From Stenotrophomonas sp. VV52 (GTDB lineage: Bacteria; Pseudomonadota; Gammaproteobacteria; Xanthomonadales; Xanthomonadaceae): a stretch of DNA of 64,000 nt. The notes beneath the pieces are model-generated. The model saw only the letters and a list, made by a program, of their open reading frames with translations. It made no database searches and was not told the DNA's origin. Where the stretch lies: NCBI RefSeq assembly GCF_002893095.1, contig NZ_PKQQ01000001.1, forward strand, positions 62,001 through 126,000, read 5' to 3'. Shown piece after piece: positions 27,727 to 35,749 of this stretch. The stretch's first letter is position 1; each line of letters begins with the position of its first letter. Both the position numbers and the translations under genes were made by a program.

Positions 27727-28170
27727 TTGAGCGACCAAGTCCAGCCCCAGACCATCAAGGTCGAACTGCCGAATCCGGCGCCGTCCACCGAACAGCTTCT
27801 CCAGTGCGTGCGTAATGCCACCGAAGAACTGAAGGCCAGGGACGTGGTCGAGATCGACGTGATCGGCAAGTCCAGCGTCACCGATTTCATGGTGATCGCC
27901 TCGGGCACCTCCAGCCGCCACGTGAAGTCGATTGCCGACGAAGTGATGAAGTTCGCCAAGCAGCTGGGCGTGATGCCGCTGGGCGTGGAAGGCGAGCGCG
28001 AAGCCGAGTGGGTGCTGGTGGACCTGGGCGACGTGGTGGTACACGTGATGCTGCCGCGCGTGCGCGAGTTCTATGCGCTGGAGCGCCTGTGGACCGTGGG
28101 CGACCAGGCCCCGAGCCTGCTTGACGACGAAGCCGACGAAGCAGACGAAGACGACTACGCCGCGCGCTGA
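27727..28170 (+). CDS. rsfS: ribosome silencing factor RsfS
   Basis: Binds ribosomal protein uL14 and blocks subunit joining in stationary phase. 147 residues; core [20 protein letters not shown] and [20 protein letters not shown] are diagnostic. The start is a TTG (TTGAGCGAC). The C-terminus is an Asp/Glu-rich tail. A gap of 58 bp separates it from nadD. Confidence 0.96.
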   Translation: MSDQVQPQTIKVELPNPAPSTEQLLQCVRNATEELKARDVVEIDVIGKSSVTDFMVIASGTSSRHVKSIADEVMKFAKQLGVMPLGVEGEREAEWVLVDLGDVVVHVMLPRVREFYALERLWTVGDQAPSLLDDEADEADEDDYAAR

Positions 28171-28189
28171 ACCCCGCGCACGCAGTAGC

Positions 28190-28218
28190 GACAACGGCGC
28201 CCCGGTGGCGCCGTTGTC
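28190..28218 (+). terminator. hairpin between rsfS and rlmH
   Basis: 12-bp stem GACAACGGCGCC / GGCGCCGTTGTC with a 5-base loop, followed by ATTTC. It could attenuate or end transcription before rlmH, whose Shine-Dalgarno AAGGAG follows directly. Confidence 0.5.
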
Positions 28219-28236
28219 ATTTCAAGGAGCACGACC

Positions 28237-28707
28237 ATGAAAGCCAGGTTGATCGCCACCGGCGAACGCGCCCCCAGCTGGGTGGCGCAGGGCTTTGCGG
28301 AGTACCAGAAGCGGCTGTCGCACTGGCTGCCGTTCGAGCTGGTGGAGATCGAGCCCGGCCTGCGCGGCAAGGGCCGCGACGCACGCCGTGCCACCGATGA
28401 CGAAGGCAAGCGGGTGATCGCCGCGCTGCCCAAGAACGCCTACGTGGTCGCGCTGGACGTGCCCGGCAAGCAGCTCAGCTCCGAACAGCTGGCGCAGCGC
28501 CTGGAGCACTGGCGCGGGCAGGGCCGCGACCTGGCCTTCCTGATCGGCGGTCCGGAAGGGCATTCGGCCGAAGTCTCCGCGCTGGCCGATGAAAAGTGGT
28601 CGATCGGGCCGCTGACCCTGCCGCACATGCTGGTGCGCCTGGTGGTGGCCGAGCAGCTGTACCGCGCTGCGGCGATGCTGGCCAACCATCCGTATCACCG
28701 CGCGTAA
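28237..28707 (+). CDS. rlmH: 23S rRNA pseudouridine-1915 N3-methyltransferase RlmH
   Basis: SPOUT-class methyltransferase acting on the 70S ribosome. 156 residues with FLIGGPEGHS, SIGPLTLPHMLVRLVVAEQL and the family C-terminus ending NHPYHRA. Start supported by AAGGAG 8 bases upstream. Confidence 0.98.
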   Translation: MKARLIATGERAPSWVAQGFAEYQKRLSHWLPFELVEIEPGLRGKGRDARRATDDEGKRVIAALPKNAYVVALDVPGKQLSSEQLAQRLEHWRGQGRDLAFLIGGPEGHSAEVSALADEKWSIGPLTLPHMLVRLVVAEQLYRAAAMLANHPYHRA

Positions 28708-28727
28708 AGAAATTAAGCACGGAAGGG

Positions 28728-28755
28728 TTACAAGCAGCAAAAAGCCGGTTACAAT
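28728..28755 (+). promoter_or_regulatory. promoter of tRNA-Asn
   Basis: TTACAA (28728-28733), 16-bp spacer, TACAAT (28750-28755), 9 bp before the mature tRNA 5' end. Both boxes are close to the sigma-70 consensus. Confidence 0.65.
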
Positions 28756-28764
28756 GCGCACCCC

Positions 28765-28841
28765 GCCCGAATAGCTCAGCCGGTTAGAGCACTTGACTGT
28801 TAATCAGGGGGTCGTTGGTTCGAGTCCAACTTCGGGCGCCA
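28765..28841 (+). tRNA. tRNA-Asn (anticodon GTT)
   Basis: 77-nt cloverleaf including encoded CCA. Acceptor arms GCCCGAA and TTCGGGC pair fully, D-arm AGCTCAG...GAGC, anticodon loop CTGTTAA, T-loop GGTTCGAGTCC. A promoter precedes it and a terminator follows 9 bases later, so it is a single-gene transcript. Confidence 0.98.
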
Positions 28842-28850
28842 AGTTTTGAG

Positions 28851-28879
28851 AGCCTCGCAGCGATGCGAGGCTTTTTTTT
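28851..28879 (+). terminator. intrinsic terminator of tRNA-Asn
   Basis: 9-bp stem AGCCTCGCA / TGCGAGGCT with loop GCGA followed by eight T residues. Confidence 0.92.
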
Positions 28880-28900
28880 GTCCGCGCGGAGCGTGCATGA

Positions 28901-28927
28901 AAAAGCCCGGGCAATGCCCGGGCTTTT
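28901..28927. terminator. bidirectional intrinsic terminator
   Basis: 12-bp stem AAAAGCCCGGGC / GCCCGGGCTTTT with a 3-base loop. T-runs on both strands allow termination of the - strand TonB receptor gene and of any + strand read-through from the tRNA. Confidence 0.88.
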
Positions 28928-28947
28928 CCGTTTCACACCTGCACCGA

Positions 28948-31758
28948 TCAGTTGAAGGTGTACTTCGCGCCGATGGTGAAGTAGCGGCCGATGGCGCCGC
29001 TGAAGTGCAGCGGGTTGTAGTTCACGCCACCGTAGGTGGTCGGATCCAGCGGGGCGGTGCGGTCGAACACGTTCTGCACCGAGGCGTTGAGTTCGAACGC
29101 GTCGGTGATGTTGTAGCGACCGGACAGGTCGAAGGTGGTGAACGAGGCGATCTTCTCCACCGGCGTGCCGTCCCAGTAGAACGCCAGGTAGTCGCCACCG
29201 CGGCGGTCCTTGTTCTCCAGGCTGCTGATGTAGTTGACGACGCCGCTCACGCTCCACGCGTCCTGCTTCCAGGTGGTGCCGAAGTTGATGCGGTCTTCCG
29301 GCGTGCCGATGCAGTTGGTCACGTCGCAGTTGCCGTGCGTGCCCACGTAATCGACGGTGCTGTCGCCTTCGGTGCGCTCGAACTTGAGCACGTGGCTCCA
29401 CTGCAGGTCCATCTCCAGCTGGCCCGGACCGATGTCGAAGGTCTGGCGGATATCGGTGTCGATACCACGGACCCGCGACGAGTTGGCGTTCACGTAGGCG
29501 GTGTTGACCGCCAGGATGGTGCCGGTGCCGGGAATGCCGTTGATCAGGTCGGTGTCGCGCAGCACGTCTCCCGCTGCGATGGCATCGGCCGTGCTGCCCT
29601 GCGCGATTTCATTGGTGCGCTTGATTTCCCAGGCGTCCACGGTCAGCGAGGTGGTCGAGGTCGGCTGCAGCACGATACCGAACGAGTAGCTCTTGGACTC
29701 TTCCGGCTTCAGGTCCGGGTTCGGGCTGGTGATGATCGCCACCGAGCGCGCGCCGCAGTTGGTGGTTACATCGTCCGGCGGGCTGACTGCGCAGCGGACC
29801 GGGTCGCGGGCAGTGGAGAAGGCCGCGAGGCCGCCGTCGCCGTTTTCGGCCGGGTTCGGGGCACGGAAGCCTTCCGCATAGGAACCGCGCAGGGCGATCC
29901 AGTCGGCCGGGGTCCACTTCACGCCCAGTTTCGGCGTGGCCTTGCCTTCACCGCTTTCGTACTTGTCGTAACGCAGCGCGCCGGACAGTTCCAGCTGTTC
30001 CAGCACCGGGGCCGACAGTTCGACGTAACCGGCATACACGTTCTGGGTGCCGTCATAGGCCGAGTAACCCAGGCCGATGATGTCGCCGATGTCGGTGTAG
30101 GTCTGCGGGGTCAGGCTGTTGCTGGTCTTGCGCCACTCGGTACCCATGGCCAGGCCGAGCGGGCCGCCCTTGAGGTCCATCAGGCTGCGCGACACGGTGA
30201 AGTCGAACATGTCCAGGCTGGACTTCGCGTTGGCCTGGATGTCCGGCGAGATGTAGTCATACAGCGCCTGCGAGTTCTGCCCGGCGTTGTCGCCGATGCG
30301 CCACACGCCACCGGCGCAGTTCGGGTCGCCCAGTGCGCACTGCACGGCGCTGTAGCGCAGGAAGCCGGTGCGCTTGTTGACCAGGTTGGTGCCCGAATGC
30401 AGGTAGGCGGTGTCGTAGCTCCAGTCGCCCCAGTTGCCCTTGGTGCCGACCAGGAAGCGGGTGAACTCATTGGTGTTGGTGGTCACGCGCGGGCCCACGT
30501 CCCAGGCCGAATAGCGCAGGCGCGCGGTCTCGCCGAGGATGTTGTCCGGATGGGCGGCGTTGAGCACCACGGCGCCCGGGCCGCTGCTGGCGTTGACCGG
30601 GCCGCCGGGGTAGCCCCAGCTGCCGGACACGCCGGACGGGGTGTTGCTGAATACCGTTTCCTTCTTGGAGTAGCCGATTTCGGTGTAGATCTCGCCGCCT
30701 TCGCCATAGGCGAAGCTGGCGCGACCGAACACGTTGACGTACTCCTCCTTCGGACTCAGCGAGCGGAACTGCTGCGCCGGATCCCACAGGCAGCCGTCTT
30801 CGGCGATCGATGCGTCGGTCTGGCCCGGAATGGTGGTCAAGCCCTGGCAGCCGGGCAGCGGCACCAGCAGGGCGGGGGTGGTGTTGGTGAACAGCGAGCC
30901 GTTGGGGCCGTTGCCGCCGCCGGTGCGGCCGTTGAGGTAGGCGCCGCCCAGGAACTGGGCGTCGGATGCGGCGATGCCCCACTGGCGCAGGTCGCCGGTA
31001 CCGATCCAGTCGCGGTTCTTGCGGTCACTGATCGCGATGGCGTCGGTCTTGCCCACATCCAGGCTGAAGAACGCGTTCCAGCCGTCTTCGGCGATGTCGC
31101 CGGTACCGGCGGTCAGGGTCGCCTTCTTGGCGTCGCCGTCGCTGTCGCCGGACAGGCCGTACGAGCCGCGCAGGATGGCGCCTTCGAAGTCGCTGCGCAG
31201 GATGATGTTGACCACGCCGGCGATGGCGTCGGAACCGTAGATGGCGGACGCGCCATCCTTCAGCACTTCCACGCGCTCGACCGCGTCCAGCGGAATGGTG
31301 CTGAGGTCGGTGAAGACCTTCTGGCCGTCATCGGCCAGGCCATAGGTGGCCATGCGGCGGCCGTTCAACAGCACCAGCGTGGAACCGGCGCCCAGGCCGC
31401 GCAGCGAGATGCCCGCGCCGCCGCCGGCAAAGCCGTTGCCGAAGGTCTTGGGGATGGAGCCGGCGCCGTCGGAGGTCAGCGTCTGCAGGTATTCGGCCAC
31501 GGTGGTCTTGCCGCTGCGGTCGATTTCCTGGCGCGTTACCACCTGCACCGGAGAGGGGGTTTCGGTATTGGTACGGGGAATGTTGGAACCGGTGACGGTG
31601 ATGCGGTCCAGGTTGGTGGCACCCTGGTCCTGGGCCATGGCCGAGGAGGAGGCGAAGGCACCGGCCAGCAGCAGCACGCTGCCGGTAAGTACGGAGGAAA
31701 CAGAGTGCGCCAGCGGGTTGCGGCGGCCACGGTAGGGCCGTTGGATCGGGTGTTTCAC
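28948..31758 (-). CDS. TonB-dependent outer-membrane receptor
   Basis: 936-residue receptor. Signal peptide (about 1-43, ending AMAQ), TonB-box-like region (DRITVTG), plug domain (PSPVQVVTRQEIDRSGKTTV, then the LRGLGAGSTLVLLNGRRM segment) and a 22-strand-type barrel ending in a terminal strand YFTIGAKYTFN. The ligand cannot be read from sequence; the N-terminal pattern is common among Xanthomonas receptors for plant-derived or peptide substrates. GTG start at 31758 chosen because AGGAGAG lies 5-6 bases before it. A TonB-like gene lies just upstream on the same strand. Confidence 0.93.
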   Translation of the reverse strand: MKHPIQRPYRGRRNPLAHSVSSVLTGSVLLLAGAFASSSAMAQDQGATNLDRITVTGSNIPRTNTETPSPVQVVTRQEIDRSGKTTVAEYLQTLTSDGAGSIPKTFGNGFAGGGAGISLRGLGAGSTLVLLNGRRMATYGLADDGQKVFTDLSTIPLDAVERVEVLKDGASAIYGSDAIAGVVNIILRSDFEGAILRGSYGLSGDSDGDAKKATLTAGTGDIAEDGWNAFFSLDVGKTDAIAISDRKNRDWIGTGDLRQWGIAASDAQFLGGAYLNGRTGGGNGPNGSLFTNTTPALLVPLPGCQGLTTIPGQTDASIAEDGCLWDPAQQFRSLSPKEEYVNVFGRASFAYGEGGEIYTEIGYSKKETVFSNTPSGVSGSWGYPGGPVNASSGPGAVVLNAAHPDNILGETARLRYSAWDVGPRVTTNTNEFTRFLVGTKGNWGDWSYDTAYLHSGTNLVNKRTGFLRYSAVQCALGDPNCAGGVWRIGDNAGQNSQALYDYISPDIQANAKSSLDMFDFTVSRSLMDLKGGPLGLAMGTEWRKTSNSLTPQTYTDIGDIIGLGYSAYDGTQNVYAGYVELSAPVLEQLELSGALRYDKYESGEGKATPKLGVKWTPADWIALRGSYAEGFRAPNPAENGDGGLAAFSTARDPVRCAVSPPDDVTTNCGARSVAIITSPNPDLKPEESKSYSFGIVLQPTSTTSLTVDAWEIKRTNEIAQGSTADAIAAGDVLRDTDLINGIPGTGTILAVNTAYVNANSSRVRGIDTDIRQTFDIGPGQLEMDLQWSHVLKFERTEGDSTVDYVGTHGNCDVTNCIGTPEDRINFGTTWKQDAWSVSGVVNYISSLENKDRRGGDYLAFYWDGTPVEKIASFTTFDLSGRYNITDAFELNASVQNVFDRTAPLDPTTYGGVNYNPLHFSGAIGRYFTIGAKYTFN

Positions 31759-31886
31759 AGTTTCTCTCCTGACTGGAAAACCAATTAATAAGTTGTTGGC
31801 GCGCCCGTCTTTGCGGGGCGTCGGCGACAATCTAGGTTTCCGGCAGGTGACGAAGTCGTGAAAATTTGCTTAATTCGTGTCAAAAG

Positions 31887-31898
31887 TGACGGCCGTCA
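31887..31898. promoter_or_regulatory. palindromic operator candidate upstream of the TonB receptor
   Basis: Perfect 12-bp palindrome TGACGGCCGTCA in the AT-rich 181-bp gap before the receptor gene. On the - strand it overlaps a possible -35 hexamer (TTGACG), and a further TTGACA lies 11 bases on. The regulator is unknown. Confidence 0.4.
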
Positions 31899-31904
31899 AA
31901 ATGT

Positions 31905-31931
31905 GGGGGGAAATCCATTGATATTCCCCCC
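31905..31931 (-). terminator. hairpin after the TonB-like gene
   Basis: 8-bp stem GGGGGGAA / TTCCCCCC with a loop of about 11 bases, followed on the - strand by ACATTTT. It probably separates the TonB-like transcript from the receptor gene. Confidence 0.5.
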
Positions 31932-31939
31932 GCAATAGC

Positions 31940-32596
31940 CTATTCGGGCAGCGAGAAACTCACCGGCACCAGCCCGGTGGCCGGCACTGCCTGGCCGTCG
32001 ACCTGCGCCGGCACGAAGCGCCAGTGGCGCAGCACCTGCTGGCGTGCGGCGTTGTCCAGCACTCGCGAGCCGCTGCTGCGCTCGATCCCCACGCTGGCCG
32101 GCCGGCCCTCGGCATCGACCTGGACCCGCAGCACTACCGTGCCCTGTTCGCCGGCGCGGATCGCGGCGATCGGGTAGCTCGGCGGCGGGGCCGAGCGGTA
32201 CTGCAGCTGCACGCCTTCGCCTGACGAGGCCGGGGCGGGTTCCACCGGGGCCAGGGTCGGGGCCTGGATGTCACTGGCCGGCAGCGGGGGCACGGCCAGC
32301 ACGTCGTCGGCCGTGGCGGTCGGCGGCGGCAGCGGAGCGACGCGTGGGGTGGTCGTGGGTGCGCGGACCGGCACCGGTTCGGTAGGCGGCAGCGGCGGCG
32401 GCGGTTCGGGCTGGGCGACCGGTGGCACGATCATGTTGATCACCATGCGGTCGCGCGGGAGGGGCGCGGCCACATAAGCGGCGGGGATCAGCAGGAGCAT
32501 CAGCGCCAGTAGATGCAGGGCCAGCGCGGTGCTCCAGCCGAGCACGCGCGAGACGTCGATATGAAGCGGGACCACCGGGGGATGCGTACGGACCAT
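31940..32596 (-). CDS. TonB-like energy transducer
   Basis: 218-residue periplasm-spanning protein that couples the proton gradient to outer-membrane receptors. One N-terminal transmembrane helix (about 18-46), a Pro-rich spacer (PEPPPPLPPTEPVPV and on) and a C-terminal TonB domain (PPPSYPIAAIRAGEQGTVVL, VGIERSSGSRVLDNAA, LRHWRFVPA). No exbB/exbD accompany it here. Its neighbour is a TonB-dependent receptor on the same strand. Confidence 0.92.
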   Translation of the reverse strand: MVRTHPPVVPLHIDVSRVLGWSTALALHLLALMLLLIPAAYVAAPLPRDRMVINMIVPPVAQPEPPPPLPPTEPVPVRAPTTTPRVAPLPPPTATADDVLAVPPLPASDIQAPTLAPVEPAPASSGEGVQLQYRSAPPPSYPIAAIRAGEQGTVVLRVQVDAEGRPASVGIERSSGSRVLDNAARQQVLRHWRFVPAQVDGQAVPATGLVPVSFSLPE

Positions 32597-32764
32597 GCGC
32601 CACTCTCCTTGCCAGATGTGCGTGCGGGAACATCAACGTACGGGCGCGGCCGACGGGGTTGCGGACTGCGGAAGACGGGGCCGCGCAATGACAGGATTAC
32701 CGGAGCCGGGCGCGGGCTGGAAGTCAGGGGCGATGTGGGTGTTTGGCCGCCGGTCATAAACAGA

Positions 32765-32788
32765 AGACGGCGCCCGAAGGCGCCGTCT
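32765..32788 (-). terminator. terminator of the SIMPL-domain gene
   Basis: 10-bp stem AGACGGCGCC / GGCGCCGTCT with loop CGAA, followed on the - strand by TCTGTTT. The rest of the 220-bp gap up to the TonB-like start shows no other clear structure. Confidence 0.65.
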
Positions 32789-32816
32789 CGTTGTCCAGCG
32801 GTGCACCGCTCTGGTC

Positions 32817-33551
32817 TTACCTGCCCAGGTCGAACACCACGTCCAGGTTTACCGACACCGTCGACTCGCCAGGCGACACCGGCGTGGAGATGTCCGCCGC
32901 CATCGGCGCGGCCGCGGCGCGCATCATCACCGGGCGGAAGTTGCCACCGCCACTTTCAGAGATGCTGACGATCCGGCGCACGCGCAGGCCCAGCGATTTC
33001 GCATACGTTTCGGCGCGGGCCTGGGCCTTCTTCAGCGCGGCCAGGCGGGCTTCGTCGTAGACCGGTTCGGGCTGGTCGATCTCGAACTGCGGGCCGTTGA
33101 TCTGGTTGGCGCCCTGTGCGGCCAGTGCGTCGAGCACCTTGCCCAGTCTGGCGATGTCGCGCACCTTCAGGCTGACCGTGTTGCTGGCCTGGTAGCCGGT
33201 GATCTTCGGCGCCTCGTTCTCGGCATAGCGATACTGCGGGCTGAGGTTGACCCCGCTGGTCTGCACGTCGCGCTCGGCGATGCCGGCGGCCTTGATCGCG
33301 GCCAGCACCTTCACCATCTGCTCGGCGTTCTGGCGCATGGCGGTGTTGCCGTCGGTGGCCTGGGTGACCACCCCGGCCGACAGCGTGGCCACGTCGGGCA
33401 CGCGGCGCGCCTCGGCGTTGGCCGAAATGTTGAGCAGGGTGCCGTCGGCCGGCACGGCGATGGCGGGTTGGGACTGGGCGTGGGCGGTCATCGAGGTTCC
33501 CAGGGCAAGCGAGAGGGCGAGCAGCAGCGGGGACAGGGCGTGGCGACGCAT
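32817..33551 (-). CDS. SIMPL-domain (DUF541) periplasmic protein
   Basis: 244 residues with a signal peptide (1-26, ending AHAQ) and a full SIMPL domain (LLNISANAEARRVPDVATLS, TSGVNLSPQYRYAENEAPK, QARAETYAKSLGLRVRRIVS). Family members are of unclear function; some affect oxidative stress resistance. The start is set by AAGGAG 7 bases before the ATG. It is divergent from maf. Confidence 0.92.
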   Translation of the reverse strand: MRRHALSPLLLALSLALGTSMTAHAQSQPAIAVPADGTLLNISANAEARRVPDVATLSAGVVTQATDGNTAMRQNAEQMVKVLAAIKAAGIAERDVQTSGVNLSPQYRYAENEAPKITGYQASNTVSLKVRDIARLGKVLDALAAQGANQINGPQFEIDQPEPVYDEARLAALKKAQARAETYAKSLGLRVRRIVSISESGGGNFRPVMMRAAAAPMAADISTPVSPGESTVSVNLDVVFDLGR

Positions 33552-33681
33552 GTGGATCTCCTTGTGAAGGCGTTGAGGTTGGTGTCGGAGCGATGAACGT
33601 CTGGTGAGAAACGGCGGGGTTGGACGCAATTGGTTGTGGTTGCTCGCGATTCAGACAGGGCGCGCAGGTTATGCTTCCGCG

Positions 33682-34263
33682 ATGCTTTATCTTGCCTCCC
33701 GTTCCCCCCGACGAACCGATCTGCTGGCGCGCCTGGACCGACCGTTCCGCGCGCTGGACCTGGACGTGCCCGAAGTACGGGCCGCCGGCGAAACCGCCCA
33801 GGACTATGTGCGGCGCGTGGCCGTGGACAAGGCCCGTGCCGGCCTGGCCCTGGTCGCCGATGACCCGCACGCGTGCGTGCTGGGCGCCGATACCGAAGTG
33901 GTGCTGGACGGGGAGGTGTTCGGCAAACCGGTCGATACCGCCGACGCCGCCGCAATGCTGCGCCGTCTGTCCGGCCGCACCCACCAGGTGATGACCGTGG
34001 TGGCGCTGGTCGCCGCCGGAATCGAGCAGGTGGTGGAGGTGGTCTCGGAGGTCAGCTTCATCGCGCTGGACGACGCGGCCATTGCCGCCTATGTCGCCAC
34101 TGGCGAACCGATGGGCAAGGCCGGTGCCTACGCCATCCAGGGCGGCGCAGAACGTTACATCCGCCACCTGGCGGGCAGCTATTCGGGCGTGATGGGCTTG
34201 CCCCTGCAGCAGACCGAACAGCTGCTGCAGGCATTCGAATCGAAGGGAGTCGCCCATGTCTGA
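33682..34263 (+). CDS. maf: Maf/YhdE-type nucleoside triphosphate pyrophosphatase
   Basis: House-cleaning enzyme that hydrolyses dTTP/UTP or modified nucleotides. 193 residues from the ATG of [15 protein letters not shown], the conserved Maf opening; [19 protein letters not shown], and [20 protein letters not shown] are also diagnostic. It overlaps rng by 8 bp, the common maf-rng arrangement. Confidence 0.95.
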   Translation: MLYLASRSPRRTDLLARLDRPFRALDLDVPEVRAAGETAQDYVRRVAVDKARAGLALVADDPHACVLGADTEVVLDGEVFGKPVDTADAAAMLRRLSGRTHQVMTVVALVAAGIEQVVEVVSEVSFIALDDAAIAAYVATGEPMGKAGAYAIQGGAERYIRHLAGSYSGVMGLPLQQTEQLLQAFESKGVAHV

Positions 34264-35743
34264 GGAAATCCTGGTCAACGTCACCCCGCGCGAAACCCGG
34301 GTGGCGGTCATTGAAAACGGCATGCTGCAGGAGCTGCACATCGAACGCGGCTGGCGCCGCGGGGTGGTCGGCAACATCTACAAGGGCAAGGTGCAGCGGG
34401 TGATGCCGGGCATGCAGGCCGCGTTCGTCGAGGTCGGGCTGGAACGCGCCGCCTTCCTGCACGCCAACGATGTGGTGCGCCCGGCCCCGGTGGCCAGTGC
34501 CGACACCGAAGGCACCACCCTGCCGCCACCGTCCTCGGTACCGATCGTGGAGCTGCTGCGCGACGGCCAGGACATCGTGGTGCAGGTGGTGAAGGATCCG
34601 ATCGGCACCAAGGGTGCCCGGCTCACCACCCAGATCAGCATTCCCTCGCGCTACATGGTGCTGCTGCCGCAGTCCAAGGTGGTGGGGGTGTCGGCGCGGA
34701 TCGAGGACGAGGCCGAGCGCGCGCGCCTGAAGACGCTGGTGACCGAACTCTCGGCCCAGCACGGCGGCTACGGCTACATCGTGCGCACCAATGCCGAGGG
34801 TCAGCCGGCCGAGGCCATCGCCGAGGACATTGCCTACCTGTCGCGGGTCTGGAACGTGGTCGAGCGCCGTGGCCGCGAGGCCGCCCCGTGCAGCGTGATC
34901 TACGAGGACCTGAGCCTGCCGCTGCGCTCGGTGCGCGACCTGATCCGCAAGGACGTGGACAAGGTCAAGGTGGACTCGAAGGAAACCTTCACCCAGCTGC
35001 AGGCGTTCGTGGCCAAGTACATGCCGGTGCTGGCCGAGAAGCTGGAGCTGTACAGCGGCGACCGCCCGATCTTCGACATGTTCGGGGTCGAGGATGAAAT
35101 CGGCCGCGCGCTGGACAAGCAGGTGCCGCTGAAGTCCGGTGGCTACCTGGTGATCGACCAGACCGAGGCGATGACCACCATCGACGTCAACACCGGGTCG
35201 TTCCTGGGCCAGCGCAATCTGGAAGAGACGGTGTTCCGCACCAACCTGGAAGCGGCCCAGTCGGTGGCGCGCCAGCTGCGGCTGCGCAACCTGGGCGGGA
35301 TCATCATCATCGACTTCATCGACATGGACGATGCCGAACACCGCCGCCAGGTGCTGCGCACGCTGGAAAAGGCGCTGGCCCGCGACCATGCCAAGACCAC
35401 GGTCTATGAGTTCTCGCCGCTGGGGCTGGTCGAGATGACCCGCAAGCGCACCGTGGAAAGCCTGGAGCGGCAGCTGTCCGAGCCGTGCCCGGAATGCAGC
35501 GGGCGCGGCTCGATCAAGACCGCCGAGACGGTCACCTACGAGATCTTCCGCGAGATCACCCGCGCGGTGCGCCAGTTCGACGCAGCGCGGCTGCTGGTGA
35601 TCGCTTCGTCCAAGGTGGTGGCCCGGATCACCGACGAGGAATCGGCGGCGGTGGCCGAGCTGGAGGAATTCCTGGGCAAGTCGATCCGCTTCCAGGCCGA
35701 TGAGCAGTACCTGCAGGAGCAGTTCGATGTCGTCCTGCTCTGA
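34256..35743 (+). CDS. rng: ribonuclease G
   Basis: Single-strand endoribonuclease for 16S rRNA 5' maturation and mRNA decay. 495 residues: S1 domain near the N-terminus ([20 protein letters not shown]), catalytic aspartates in TIDVNTGSF and [11 protein letters not shown], and the zinc-link CPECSGRG. It lacks the long C-terminal scaffold of RNase E, so RNase G is the right call. Confidence 0.97.
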   Translation: MSEEILVNVTPRETRVAVIENGMLQELHIERGWRRGVVGNIYKGKVQRVMPGMQAAFVEVGLERAAFLHANDVVRPAPVASADTEGTTLPPPSSVPIVELLRDGQDIVVQVVKDPIGTKGARLTTQISIPSRYMVLLPQSKVVGVSARIEDEAERARLKTLVTELSAQHGGYGYIVRTNAEGQPAEAIAEDIAYLSRVWNVVERRGREAAPCSVIYEDLSLPLRSVRDLIRKDVDKVKVDSKETFTQLQAFVAKYMPVLAEKLELYSGDRPIFDMFGVEDEIGRALDKQVPLKSGGYLVIDQTEAMTTIDVNTGSFLGQRNLEETVFRTNLEAAQSVARQLRLRNLGGIIIIDFIDMDDAEHRRQVLRTLEKALARDHAKTTVYEFSPLGLVEMTRKRTVESLERQLSEPCPECSGRGSIKTAETVTYEIFREITRAVRQFDAARLLVIASSKVVARITDEESAAVAELEEFLGKSIRFQADEQYLQEQFDVVLL

Positions 35744-35749
35744 GTACCG

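Noticed and set aside
28846-31788. Open frame of 980 codons on the + strand
   Set aside because: Antisense to the TonB-dependent receptor; Val/Ala/Gly/Arg-rich without domains.
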